A DNA stretch of 21,646 bases from an uncultured Collinsella sp. (GCA_900544225.1 UQUD01000024.1:1-21646); one strand, 5' to 3'. Numbered from the stretch's first letter, positions 1 through 6,058 are shown. The notes: generated by a model from the sequence alone, not told the origin. Numbers and translations: made by a program.

Positions 1-1120
1 GGCGACGACCATACACAAGCCGCAGACGGTCATCGATGCCGTGACGCAGGCGATGCGCTCGCTCGGCAATGCCGGGCGCGGCGCCACGTCGGGTGCCCTC
101 GATGCCGCTCGTACGATTCACGGCTGCCGCGCCAAGCTTGCGCGTTTGCTGGGCTGCCCGCGTGCTGACCATGTCTGTTTTACGCTCAACTCCACGGCGG
201 CGCTCAACACCGTCATCAATGGCGTGGTGCGCCCCGGCGACCGTGTGGTCACAACGGTGCTCGAGCACAACTCGGTGCTACGCCCGCTCAATCGCCTGGC
301 GGCAGAGCAGGGTGTGACGGTTGAGCATGCGGGCTGCGACGCGAACGGCGTGCTCGACTACGACGAGCTCGAGCGGCTGGTGACGTCTGACACGCGCGCC
401 GTGGTGGTGACGCACGCCTCCAATGTGACCGGCAACTCGGTCGACATTGCGCGCGTGGCCGCCATGGCCCATACGGTAGGTGCGCTGGTGATTGTCGATG
501 CCTCGCAGTCTGCCGGCACGGCGCATATCGATATGCAGACCATGGGGCTCGACGTGGTGTGCTTTACCGGCCACAAGGGGCTCATAGGTCCGCAGGGCAC
601 CGGTGGCCTGGCCGTGGCGGAGGGCGTTGACGTGGCTCCGTGGGCCATGGGCGGCACGGGTGTGCACAGCTTCGATGCACTGCAGCCGCTTGAGTGGCCC
701 ACGCGCCTTGAGGCGGGCACGCTCAACGGTCACGGCATCGCGGGACTTTCTGCCGGCCTCGACTTTATCGACGCCCAGGGTGGGGTCGAGGCGATTGCGG
801 CGCATGAGCGCGCGCTTGCCGAGCGCTTCCTCGCCGGCGTTCGCGAAATCCCCGGCATTGCGCTCTACGGTGCGTTTGACCAGCCTGTGCGCTCGGCGAT
901 CGTCTCGCTCAACGTGGGCGATATCGACTCTGCCGAGATCTCGGACGCGCTTATGCAAGGGTGGGGGATTGCGACGCGCCCCGGTGCCCATTGCGCTCCG
1001 CTCATGCACCGCGCGCTCGGGACCGAGCGCCAGGGTATCGTTCGCTTTTCGTTTGGGTATTTCAACACGGACGAGGAAGTCGACACCGCGATTGACGCTT
1101 TGCGCGATTTAGCCTGCTAG
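1..1120 (+). CDS. Cysteine desulfurase family protein (class V aminotransferase fold), 5' end cut by window
   Basis: PLP-dependent enzyme expected to remove sulfur (or selenium) from cysteine (or selenocysteine) to give alanine and an enzyme persulfide. The reading frame is open from base 2, where the residues read ATTIHKPQTVIDA. This matches the usual 'DNAATT' start of these proteins, so only a few N-terminal codons are missing and the GTG at 41 is not the start. The PLP lysine lies in FTGHKGLIGPQGTGG (codon 575-577). The catalytic cysteine lies in RPGAHCAPLMHRALGT (TGC at 992-994). The EAGTLNGHG stretch resembles the EGGT-type cysteine desulfurase subfamily (TIGR01977) rather than classical IscS. 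It ends in TAG and is followed by an intrinsic terminator. Family call is firm; the in vivo substrate is not known. A role in selenium supply is possible but unproven. Confidence 0.88.
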   Translation, partial: ATTIHKPQTVIDAVTQAMRSLGNAGRGATSGALDAARTIHGCRAKLARLLGCPRADHVCFTLNSTAALNTVINGVVRPGDRVVTTVLEHNSVLRPLNRLAAEQGVTVEHAGCDANGVLDYDELERLVTSDTRAVVVTHASNVTGNSVDIARVAAMAHTVGALVIVDASQSAGTAHIDMQTMGLDVVCFTGHKGLIGPQGTGGLAVAEGVDVAPWAMGGTGVHSFDALQPLEWPTRLEAGTLNGHGIAGLSAGLDFIDAQGGVEAIAAHERALAERFLAGVREIPGIALYGAFDQPVRSAIVSLNVGDIDSAEISDALMQGWGIATRPGAHCAPLMHRALGTERQGIVRFSFGYFNTDEEVDTAIDALRDLAC

Positions 1121-1135
1121 AGCGTATATACTTGC

Positions 1136-1165
1136 GGGACGGGTCTTTTGCCCGTCCCGTTTTTG
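1136..1165 (+). terminator. Intrinsic terminator after the cysteine desulfurase gene
   Basis: The 8-bp perfect stem GGGACGGG (1136-1143) / CCCGTCCC (1151-1158) has a 7-nt loop and is followed by G then TTTTT. It begins 15 nt after the TAG stop and lies before the brnQ ribosome binding site, so brnQ probably has its own promoter or depends on read-through. Confidence 0.85.
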
Positions 1166-1174
1166 TTTCGACCC

Positions 1175-1180
1175 GAAAGG
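1175..1180 (+). promoter_or_regulatory. Ribosome binding site that fixes the brnQ start
   Basis: GAAAGG lies 7 nt before the ATG at 1188. The in-frame GTG at 1182 is only 1 nt away from it and cannot be the start on spacing grounds. Confidence 0.6.
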
Positions 1181-1187
1181 TGTGCCT

Positions 1188-2546
1188 ATGGCCTCATCCG
1201 CCCCGCGCGGCCTGCGCTCCGACCATGTCGTTACCGTCGGCATTGCGCTGTTCTCGATGCTCTTTGGCGCTGGTAACCTCATCATTCCGCCGTTGCTGGC
1301 ACTTCAGGCCGGCACGGCCACGCCGCTTGCCATGATCGGCTTTTTGATTGCCGCCATCGGCCTGCCTGTTATGGGCTTTATCGCCGTTGCGCTCGCCGGA
1401 ACGGCGCGCGAGCTTGCCGGCCGCGTGCATCCTAAGTTTGGCGAATTCTTCGTTGCGGCGGTCTACCTGGCCATCGGTCCGTGCCTGGCCATTCCGCGCA
1501 CAAGCTCTACAGCGTTCGAAATGCTGGTGCCGCTGCTGCCCGAGGGCGTTTCGCTCGGCGCAGCACGTCTGGTGTTTGCCATCGGGTTCTTCGTCGTCGC
1601 GTTTGTGCTCACGCTGCGCCCAGGTGTCATCACGCGCGTGCTCGGCCGCATTACGGGCCCCGCGCTCATTGCGCTCATCGTGCTGGTCGTGGGTGCCGCT
1701 GTGATCTCGCCGTTGGGCCCCGCTGCCGCGCCTCAGGCTCCCTATGATGCCGGTGCCGCAGTCCAGGGTTTTCTGACCGGCTACCAGACCATGGACCTGC
1801 TTGCGTCGCTCGCCTTTGGCATCATCATCGCCGAGACCATCCACGAGCTGGGCGTTACCGACGATAAGCGCGTGGCCTTCGAGATCTCGCGTTCGGGTGT
1901 GATTGCCGGCGTGCTTATGGCCATCATCTACTGCGGCCTGGCGCTTGCCGGCATGCAGCTCGGCACGGTTATGCCCGATGCCACCAACGGCGCCGCGATC
2001 CTTGCGCGTTCGGCCTCTATGCACTTTGGCCTAGCCGGCACGGTCGTGGTCTTTGCGATTTTCTTCCTCGCCTGCATGAATGTGTGTATTGGCCTTATCA
2101 GCTGCTGCTCGCGTTACTTCTGCGAGACGTATGTGGTCGAAGGGGGAGCGGAGGCTTCCGAGGAGGCCATGCGCCGTCCCTTCGCGATTCTCGCCTTTGT
2201 GTTCGCGGCGTTTTCGTGCGTGCTCTCCAACGTGGGCCTCGACGTGATCCTTATGTTCTCGGTGCCTATGCTCAATGCCCTGTATCCCGTTGCCATTGTG
2301 CTGGTACTTATGGGTCTGATGCACGGTTTTTGCGACGCGCATCCGCAGGTTTGGGTTTGGGTCGGCGGCGTGGTCGCGGTGCAGAGCGTGATCACCTCGG
2401 TCCGCGACGCGTTCTTTACTGGTGCGTGGCTGCCGTTCGATGCGTTGCCGCTGGCAGATATCGGTGCTGCGTGGGCACCAGTCGCCGTGGTGGCGTTTGT
2501 GATCGGTCTGCTTCATAGCCGGTTTGTCGCACATTCGAGGAGCTAG
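1188..2546 (+). CDS. brnQ: BrnQ-type branched-chain amino acid carrier (LIVCS family)
   Basis: Integral membrane symporter that imports leucine, isoleucine and valine with Na+ or H+. The N-terminal signature FSMLFGAGNLIIPPLLALQAG (near residues 18-38) is diagnostic of the LIVCS family, whose consensus is FFGAGNLIFPP. The 452-residue product is hydrophobic along its length, in line with the roughly 12 helices and 430-450 residues usual for the family. Start chosen at ATG 1188 because of the GAAAGG site 7 nt upstream. It stands alone: a terminator precedes it and the tRNA promoter begins just 12 nt after its TAG stop. No T-rich terminator hairpin is seen directly behind it. No functional link to the downstream FHL locus is evident. 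Confidence 0.93.
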   Translation: MASSAPRGLRSDHVVTVGIALFSMLFGAGNLIIPPLLALQAGTATPLAMIGFLIAAIGLPVMGFIAVALAGTARELAGRVHPKFGEFFVAAVYLAIGPCLAIPRTSSTAFEMLVPLLPEGVSLGAARLVFAIGFFVVAFVLTLRPGVITRVLGRITGPALIALIVLVVGAAVISPLGPAAAPQAPYDAGAAVQGFLTGYQTMDLLASLAFGIIIAETIHELGVTDDKRVAFEISRSGVIAGVLMAIIYCGLALAGMQLGTVMPDATNGAAILARSASMHFGLAGTVVVFAIFFLACMNVCIGLISCCSRYFCETYVVEGGAEASEEAMRRPFAILAFVFAAFSCVLSNVGLDVILMFSVPMLNALYPVAIVLVLMGLMHGFCDAHPQVWVWVGGVVAVQSVITSVRDAFFTGAWLPFDALPLADIGAAWAPVAVVAFVIGLLHSRFVAHSRS

Positions 2547-2557
2547 GGTATCGTCGC

Positions 2558-2586
2558 TTGCACAGGCGGGGAGTCTCCCCTATAAT
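2558..2586 (+). promoter_or_regulatory. Consensus promoter for the tRNA pair
   Basis: TTGCAC (-35, 2558-2563) and a perfect TATAAT (-10, 2581-2586) are separated by 17 nt, the ideal spacing. It lies about 50 nt before the first base of tRNA-Pro. The spacer carries a palindrome, GGGGAG-T-CTCCCC (2568-2580), abutting the -10. Confidence 0.75.
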
Positions 2587-2637
2587 TTCCTTCGCTTTGG
2601 GACACGCAAGGTTTAGACCTTAGCTGCTCAACACCTT

Positions 2638-2714
2638 CGGGACGTGGCGCAGTTTGGTAGCGCGCCTGCTTTGGGAGCAGGATGTCGCAGGTTCAAATCC
2701 TGTCGTCCCGACCA
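2638..2714 (+). tRNA. tRNA-Pro (anticodon TGG)
   Basis: Acceptor arms CGGGACG (2638-2644) and CGTCCCG (2704-2710) pair perfectly. They are followed by discriminator A and an encoded CCA (2712-2714). Anticodon stem CCTGC/GCAGG encloses loop TTTGGGA with anticodon TGG. The T arm contains GGTTCAAATCC. Length is 77 nt including CCA. Confidence 0.97.
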
Positions 2715-2720
2715 TATCTT

Positions 2721-2794
2721 GCGGGCGTAGTTCAATGGTAGAACCCCAGCCTTCCAAGCTGATGACGCGGGTTCGATTCCCGTCGCCCGCTCCA
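2721..2794 (+). tRNA. tRNA-Gly (anticodon TCC)
   Basis: Acceptor arms GCGGGCG (2721-2727) and CGCCCGC (2784-2790) pair perfectly. Discriminator T is followed by encoded CCA (2792-2794). The anticodon loop CTTCCAA gives anticodon TCC, and the T loop contains GGGTTCGATTCCC. It lies 6 nt after tRNA-Pro and is surely cotranscribed with it. Confidence 0.97.
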
Positions 2795-2806
2795 TAAGAT
2801 AGTTTT

Positions 2807-2843
2807 AACGGCTTTGGCTCCATTTGGTGCCAGAGCCGTTTTC
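2807..2843 (+). terminator. Intrinsic terminator of the tRNA pair
   Basis: The 12-bp stem AACGGCTTTGGC (2807-2818) / GCCAGAGCCGTT (2829-2840) contains one G-T pair and is followed by TT. It starts 13 nt after the tRNA-Gly CCA. The T tail is short, but the stem itself ends in TT so a run of four Ts is present. Confidence 0.75.
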
Positions 2844-2874
2844 ATATACATGTCAGGGACCCCACATCCCCTCC

Positions 2875-2945
2875 TAAGTTGCGGTGAAATAGTTCCTGGA
2901 TTAGCCGCAATAGCTGTTATCCAGGAACTATTTCACCGCAACTTA
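2875..2945. repeat. Long perfect inverted repeat, copy 1
   Basis: Arms 2875-2901 and 2919-2945 are perfect 27-nt reverse complements around a 17-nt loop. The arm core is GTTGCGGTGAAATAGTTCCT. A second hairpin with the same 22-nt arm sequence and an unrelated loop lies at 4189-4255. No T run follows on either strand, so it is not a classical terminator. It sits 61 nt beyond the stop of the minus-strand gene at 3007-4014. Confidence 0.9.
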
Positions 2946-3006
2946 TTGAGGCCGAGCGGGCTGGGTCGATGATGGGTTCTTTTGTCGAGAAGATGAGGGC
3001 GGCCGG

Positions 3007-4014
3007 TCAGGAGTCTGCGTAGGGTTTTGTGGTCGGTATACCGTAGCCGCGCATCATGGAGCCGAACGCTTTGACATCGTAGGTGTCTGAGAGCTTGAAA
3101 TGAATGACGTTGTGGCCCATAGCACGCAGGTTCGCGTCGCGCACGAGGGCAGCTCGATAGGTTTTTGCCGCAGTATGTTCCGGATCATTTTGGGCATCGC
3201 CCTCAAACTTGCCCAGCCCATGCAGCTCAGCCAGCATCCAAGAGCCGTTTGGCATCTGCCAGCCGTAATCTGCCAAATAATAGCCGGCGTTTCCCGGTCG
3301 AGTGATTTCAACCTGAAGTTCGGGAGCGGCAACTCCTGCCATAATCATTGCCGCTCGTGCTTCGGATTCTCCACCGTTATCCGACCTGCCATCCATGTGT
3401 TCAAAAACGTCAAATGCGCGCGCGATGCCGTGCAATCCGCGGCAGTTCGCTTGTGCATATGCACGCAATTCTTCACGCTCGACACCGTACTCACGAGCCA
3501 ACCCGTCGATATAGCCTAGTGCATATCGAAAAGCGCTCGTTCGGGCGATGTCGACCACCGTGCGATATGGATCCGTTAGCGTAAACGGGCCGAGCTGCCA
3601 TACGTCGCCCGGTCGCCAGCGTCGGTATTCAACGAATTCGTACATATCGCGTCTGGTGGAACGCGGTAGCAGCACTTGCACCTTGTCGAGAAGCGAATAT
3701 GCAGAACCGATGCCATAGAGCAGCGCCGCCGTTGCTCCACAAAACACGGCATCCGGTTCAACGACCGCAATAGCGGATGCCAATTGAAAGATGCGATCTT
3801 CGACGCCGAGGTCATTCCAATACGCGGGATCAGCGTAGACATGGTTGTAGAGTCGAATAATCATCTCTTTTTGCATGAGCGCGTAGGCACAGCGTTCGTC
3901 CCATTTTTTGGTAGCTATAAACAGGTGCCCGCCATGATGGGCCTCGAATAACCGGAAGAACAGCTCTGCTTGCGGTTTGGAACAGCGTTTATCATGACTC
4001 ATTTTCGACCCCAT
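3007..4014 (-). CDS. AbiEi-like / PD-(D/E)XK nuclease-fold-like protein, function unknown
   Basis: I do not recognise a named gene. The 335-residue product resembles actinobacterial proteins with an AbiEi-antitoxin-like N-terminal half and a Vsr/DUF559-type endonuclease-like C-terminal half. The first half has the pattern of a wHTH region followed by CGATAALLYGIG. The second half has ESEARAAMIMAG, then PELQVEI, then LADYGWQ, then LAELHGLGKFEGD, and ends with AMGHNVIHFKLSD. The spaced acidic residues (E, D, E...K) suit a PD-(D/E)XK fold. No AbiEii nucleotidyltransferase lies beside it. Sampled lines are about 47-53% G+C against about 62% in the hyf genes, and it is the only gene here ending in TGA; both suggest transfer. 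The start is uncertain: ATG 4014 lacks a clear Shine-Dalgarno site, and ATG 4002 is an alternative. It is bracketed by the two long hairpins. Confidence 0.72.
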   Translation of the reverse strand: MGSKMSHDKRCSKPQAELFFRLFEAHHGGHLFIATKKWDERCAYALMQKEMIIRLYNHVYADPAYWNDLGVEDRIFQLASAIAVVEPDAVFCGATAALLYGIGSAYSLLDKVQVLLPRSTRRDMYEFVEYRRWRPGDVWQLGPFTLTDPYRTVVDIARTSAFRYALGYIDGLAREYGVEREELRAYAQANCRGLHGIARAFDVFEHMDGRSDNGGESEARAAMIMAGVAAPELQVEITRPGNAGYYLADYGWQMPNGSWMLAELHGLGKFEGDAQNDPEHTAAKTYRAALVRDANLRAMGHNVIHFKLSDTYDVKAFGSMMRGYGIPTTKPYADS

Positions 4015-4188
4015 GGTCTCGAGGGGGGAGTGAATGACACTACGCTATCCCATATTTGGTCCGCCAGACCTTGCCATGAACTGACCAAAAGCTTGACGGG
4101 GCAGGTCAGAGCCATGAGCCAGAGCCAAACATATCGGCAAACGGTTGATTAGTGCCCCTCGGTGGCACTAAAAACCACCCTTACAGAA

Positions 4189-4255
4189 AGTTGCGGTGAA
4201 ATAGTTCCTGAAAAGCTCGAATAAGCCTAAAACCAGGAACTATTTCACCGCAACT
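4189..4255. repeat. Long perfect inverted repeat, copy 2
   Basis: Arms 4189-4210 and 4234-4255 are perfect 22-nt reverse complements around a 23-nt loop. The arm sequence is identical to the inner 22 nt shared with copy 1 (core GTTGCGGTGAAATAGTTCCT), while the loops are unrelated. It ends 15 nt from the stop of the minus-strand PIN gene (4271). No T run is seen on either strand. Confidence 0.9.
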
Positions 4256-4270
4256 CAGATGGGGATGGGG

Positions 4271-4726
4271 TTAGCTGCGGGGGCGGTGGCGGAGCTTATC
4301 GATGGTGGAGTCGGTGCTTCGGCTGCGGGCGTCGGCGGCGGTTTGGCGTTTACGGCGGTAATCGATCATGCCTTGGATGATGGGCTTGCCAAAGCTCACG
4401 ACATCATCGTTGTAGATGGCGGTTCGGGCTGCGAGGAGGCAGTCGGTAAAGTCCATATGGGTCTTGCCAAAGAGTTTGACGGCAAGGGCGACAACAGTGG
4501 GCTCGTCGACCATGACGTCATCGAGCAGCCTTCTCATGGCCGTAGCAATCTCAGCGCGGGGAACCTTATAGACGTCGCGCAGCGTGACCACGACGCGCGT
4601 GATGATTTCGGGATAGACACGAGCGGTGCGCGTGGCGATGACCTTGGCGGCGCGCGGTGATAGAACTTCGTCGTCATTAAGCAGGTAGCGCAGGATGACG
4701 GTCTCGTCGATGATGGTGCTACTCAT
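4271..4726 (-). CDS. PIN-domain toxin-like protein of a toxin-antitoxin pair
   Basis: A 151-residue PIN-domain protein; PIN toxins such as VapC cut RNA using a cluster of acidic residues. The start IIDETVILRYLLNDDE matches the family's 'LDTNVILRYLLNDD', giving Asp7. DFTDCLLAA (Asp92, Asp95) matches 'DFADALLAA'. Two usual acidic positions look altered: the Glu of '(A)EVV' is Arg44 in PEIITRVVVTL, and the Asp of 'VVTFD' is Gly113 in VVSFGK. It may therefore be weak, divergent or inactive. The tail after about residue 125 is basic and probably disordered. Its ATG overlaps the end of the antitoxin gene by 8 nt, so translation is likely coupled. TAA stop. Confidence 0.8.
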   Translation of the reverse strand: MSSTIIDETVILRYLLNDDEVLSPRAAKVIATRTARVYPEIITRVVVTLRDVYKVPRAEIATAMRRLLDDVMVDEPTVVALAVKLFGKTHMDFTDCLLAARTAIYNDDVVSFGKPIIQGMIDYRRKRQTAADARSRSTDSTIDKLRHRPRS

Positions 4727-5042
4727 GGATATCTACTTCCTCGGGACCCAAAATCGAATCGTCGCATTCTGTAGCAAGGTACTCAATCCAGGCATTGCGC
4801 TCCTCGGAGCGGCGATTGGGGTCCCCATATGCTTTGAGCGATCCATAGGCGGCGGTGCCGTCCTTTGAGCGCACGGCGACCGGCTGAAAGGGAAGCTTAC
4901 GCATCAAAATGCTCTGCGCGACAAAAAGGCGAACGGCCTCGGCAAGCGATGTACCCATGGCGTCGTAGAGGCGCTCGGCATGCTGTTTGTCCTCTTCGCG
5001 AATGCGCACCTGCAGGATGGCTCGTTTTTGCGTCGATGACAT
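4719..5042 (-). CDS. RelB/DinJ-family antitoxin
   Basis: A 107-residue protein with an N-terminal ribbon-helix-helix: LQVRIREEDKQHAERLYDAMG, then SLAEAVRLFVAQSI, then KLPFQP. This is the pattern of RelB/DinJ antitoxins ('VNFRIDEELKKEAE...TLSTAINMFLRQV...GIPFEL'). These proteins bind their toxin through the C-terminal part and their own operator through the N-terminal part. ATG 5042 is chosen because AGGGGGG (5049-5055) lies 6 nt upstream; the adjoining GTG at 5045 is less likely. The downstream partner is a PIN protein rather than the usual RelE-type toxin. The pair is divergent from hydN, and likely operator repeats lie in the gap between them. Confidence 0.82.
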   Translation of the reverse strand: MSSTQKRAILQVRIREEDKQHAERLYDAMGTSLAEAVRLFVAQSILMRKLPFQPVAVRSKDGTAAYGSLKAYGDPNRRSEERNAWIEYLATECDDSILGPEEVDIHE

Positions 5043-5054
5043 CACTGGCCCCCC

Positions 5055-5072
5055 TTAATGAGTGTGTAATAT
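5055..5072. promoter_or_regulatory. Candidate operator, direct repeat A
   Basis: TTAATGAGTGTGTAATAT matches the repeat at 5139-5156 at 16 of 18 positions. It adjoins the antitoxin's ribosome binding site, a typical place for autoregulation by a ribbon-helix-helix antitoxin. Confidence 0.5.
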
Positions 5073-5129
5073 GGATGGTCAAATACAACATGGGCTAATA
5101 ATAGCCAATCTTATAACCACTGCTTTATT

Positions 5130-5156
5130 GCACTCAAGTTAATGAGTGCGAAATAT
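5130..5156. promoter_or_regulatory. Candidate operator: direct repeat B inside an inverted repeat
   Basis: TTAATGAGTGCGAAATAT (5139-5156) is repeat B. Its GAGTG half is also mirrored: GCACTCA (5130-5136) and TGAGTGC (5143-5149) form a perfect 7-bp inverted repeat with a 6-nt gap. The shared GAGTG core appears again inverted in AATACACTCG at 5218-5227 and 5274-5283. Confidence 0.5.
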
Positions 5157-5267
5157 ATATCAAACGTATTACATCCTTTATAAACGAGCGTGAAATCTCC
5201 CCAGGATGTACGCGTGTAATACACTCGCCTTTATAGCTTCCAGAGAATAATCCCAACCAGCCCAAAC

Positions 5268-5293
5268 CCCTGCAATACACTCGTATTGCAGGG
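5268..5293. promoter_or_regulatory. 11-bp perfect inverted repeat upstream of hydN
   Basis: CCCTGCAATAC (5268-5278) and GTATTGCAGGG (5283-5293) are perfect complements around ACTC. No T run follows, so an operator is more likely than a terminator. It lies about 180 nt before the hydN start and contains one of the AATACACTCG words. Confidence 0.55.
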
Positions 5294-5453
5294 CCTATGC
5301 TCAAGTTTGCCCCCTGCAACTGCGTATATTTAACCTGTATATCGTTGGAGAAACTCTACCGAGTGCATGTTTCGCCGTATGCATTCGATACGTCGATGCC
5401 AGGCCACGGGCGGCTTGGGTCAATGTCGACAGGGTCTCTCCGACAAGGGATTC

Positions 5454-5460
5454 AGGAGGG
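5454..5460 (+). promoter_or_regulatory. Ribosome binding site that fixes the hydN start
   Basis: AGGAGGG lies 10 nt before ATG 5471. The in-frame GTG at 5462 is only 1 nt away and is too close. In-frame starts further upstream would add a tail with no resemblance to the family. Confidence 0.75.
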
Positions 5461-5470
5461 AGTGAACAAC

Positions 5471-5989
5471 ATGGGTAATAAGCGAGTCGTAGCCGATTCT
5501 TCGCGCTGCATTGGGTGTCAAACCTGCATGGCGGCGTGTATCGAGGCGCACGACATCCCCGGTAACATCGCCGCGCCGCGCCTGCGCGTGACGCGTACGT
5601 ACGAGATCTCCGCACCGGTGGCTTGCCATCACTGCGAGGATGCCCCGTGCGCCAAGGCCTGCCCCACGGGCGCCTTGTTCTTTGATCCAAAGAACCATCG
5701 CATCGGTGTTAACGAGGACAACTGCATCGGCTGCAAGAGCTGCGTCATGGCCTGCCCCTTTGGCGCCGTGAGCGTGGCGACCACGCAGGTCCCCGTCTTG
5801 ATGGGCGACGTGCGCGTGGGTTCGCAGACTAAGAGCTTCGTGCTCAAGTGCGACCTGTGCGTGGACCGTCCCGGCGGTCCGGCGTGTGCCGAGGCGTGTC
5901 CGACCAAGGGCCTCACCCTGGTGGACGAGGAGCGTCTGGCAGAACTGACTGCCGAGCGTGCCCGCGCCACCATCGAAAACGAGGCGTAA
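5471..5989 (+). CDS. hydN: HydN-type four-cluster ferredoxin-like electron carrier of formate dehydrogenase
   Basis: A soluble 172-residue iron-sulfur protein of the HydN/HycB family, expected to accept electrons from the selenocysteine formate dehydrogenase or to support its activity. Four cysteine clusters for [4Fe-4S] centres are visible: C13-x2-C16-x2-C19-x3-C23; C52, C55, C60, C64 (CHHCEDAPCAKAC); C85, C88, C91, C95; and C127, C130, C139, C143. Length fits E. coli HydN (about 175). Placement directly before fdhF, with a 74-nt gap and no terminator, indicates an operon. No signal peptide is seen, so it acts in the cytoplasm. HyfA, downstream, is a second, longer relative. Confidence 0.9.
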   Translation: MGNKRVVADSSRCIGCQTCMAACIEAHDIPGNIAAPRLRVTRTYEISAPVACHHCEDAPCAKACPTGALFFDPKNHRIGVNEDNCIGCKSCVMACPFGAVSVATTQVPVLMGDVRVGSQTKSFVLKCDLCVDRPGGPACAEACPTKGLTLVDEERLAELTAERARATIENEA

Positions 5990-6052
5990 GCGTCGGGCGA
6001 CAGGCCCAATGATTGTCAAATAAGTACCGAGTATTCGGTAGCAGAGAAAGGA

Positions 6053-6058
6053 AGGAGG
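6053..6058 (+). promoter_or_regulatory. Ribosome binding site that fixes the fdhF start
   Basis: AGGAGG lies 5 nt before ATG 6064. This excludes the in-frame TTG at 6013. With ATG 6064 as residue 1, the cluster cysteines and selenocysteine take the same numbers as in E. coli FdhF. Confidence 0.85.

Larger units (their letters stand above)
5043..5470. other. Divergent intergenic region between the antitoxin and hydN
   Basis: This 428-nt stretch has no credible gene. Its first half is AT-rich (a sampled 60-nt line is 32% G+C). It holds two near-identical direct repeats (5055-5072, 5139-5156), a perfect inverted repeat (5130-5149), a short palindrome (5214-5224), two exact AATACACTCG words (5218-5227, 5274-5283) and an 11-bp inverted repeat (5268-5293). 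It must contain the minus-strand promoter of the TA pair and the plus-strand promoter of hydN-fdhF, but I could not place either with confidence. The last 130 nt before hydN could be an untranslated leader. Confidence 0.7.

Noticed and set aside
2620..2823. A 67-codon minus-strand frame across the two tRNAs
   Set aside because: Its product (GDGNRTRV..., TTGFEPATSCSQ...) is the well-known spurious translation of antisense tRNA genes that recurs in databases.
3970..4152. A 60-codon plus-strand frame upstream of the AbiEi-like gene
   Set aside because: It overlaps the start of the minus-strand gene, has no ribosome binding site and no recognisable product.
4150..4170. Hairpin TAGTGCC / GGCACTA as a terminator
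   Set aside because: The A run follows it on the plus strand, so on the minus strand the T run precedes the stem. It does not have terminator geometry on either strand.
2875..4255. A CRISPR array
   Set aside because: There are only two hairpin units 1.3 kb apart with a gene between them, and no regular repeat-spacer pattern. No array is seen elsewhere in the window.
4259..4660. A 133-codon plus-strand frame opposite the PIN gene
   Set aside because: It is the antisense shadow of a recognisable PIN-domain gene.
5307..5336. Promoter TTGCCC...TATATT or TAACCT for hydN
   Set aside because: Spacing is 12 nt for the better -10, or 18 nt with a poor -10. Too weak to annotate.
5297..5470. An N-terminal extension of hydN by 58 residues
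   Set aside because: No ribosome binding site at the upstream start and no family similarity. ATG 5471 is the start that fits the AGGAGGG site and the family length.
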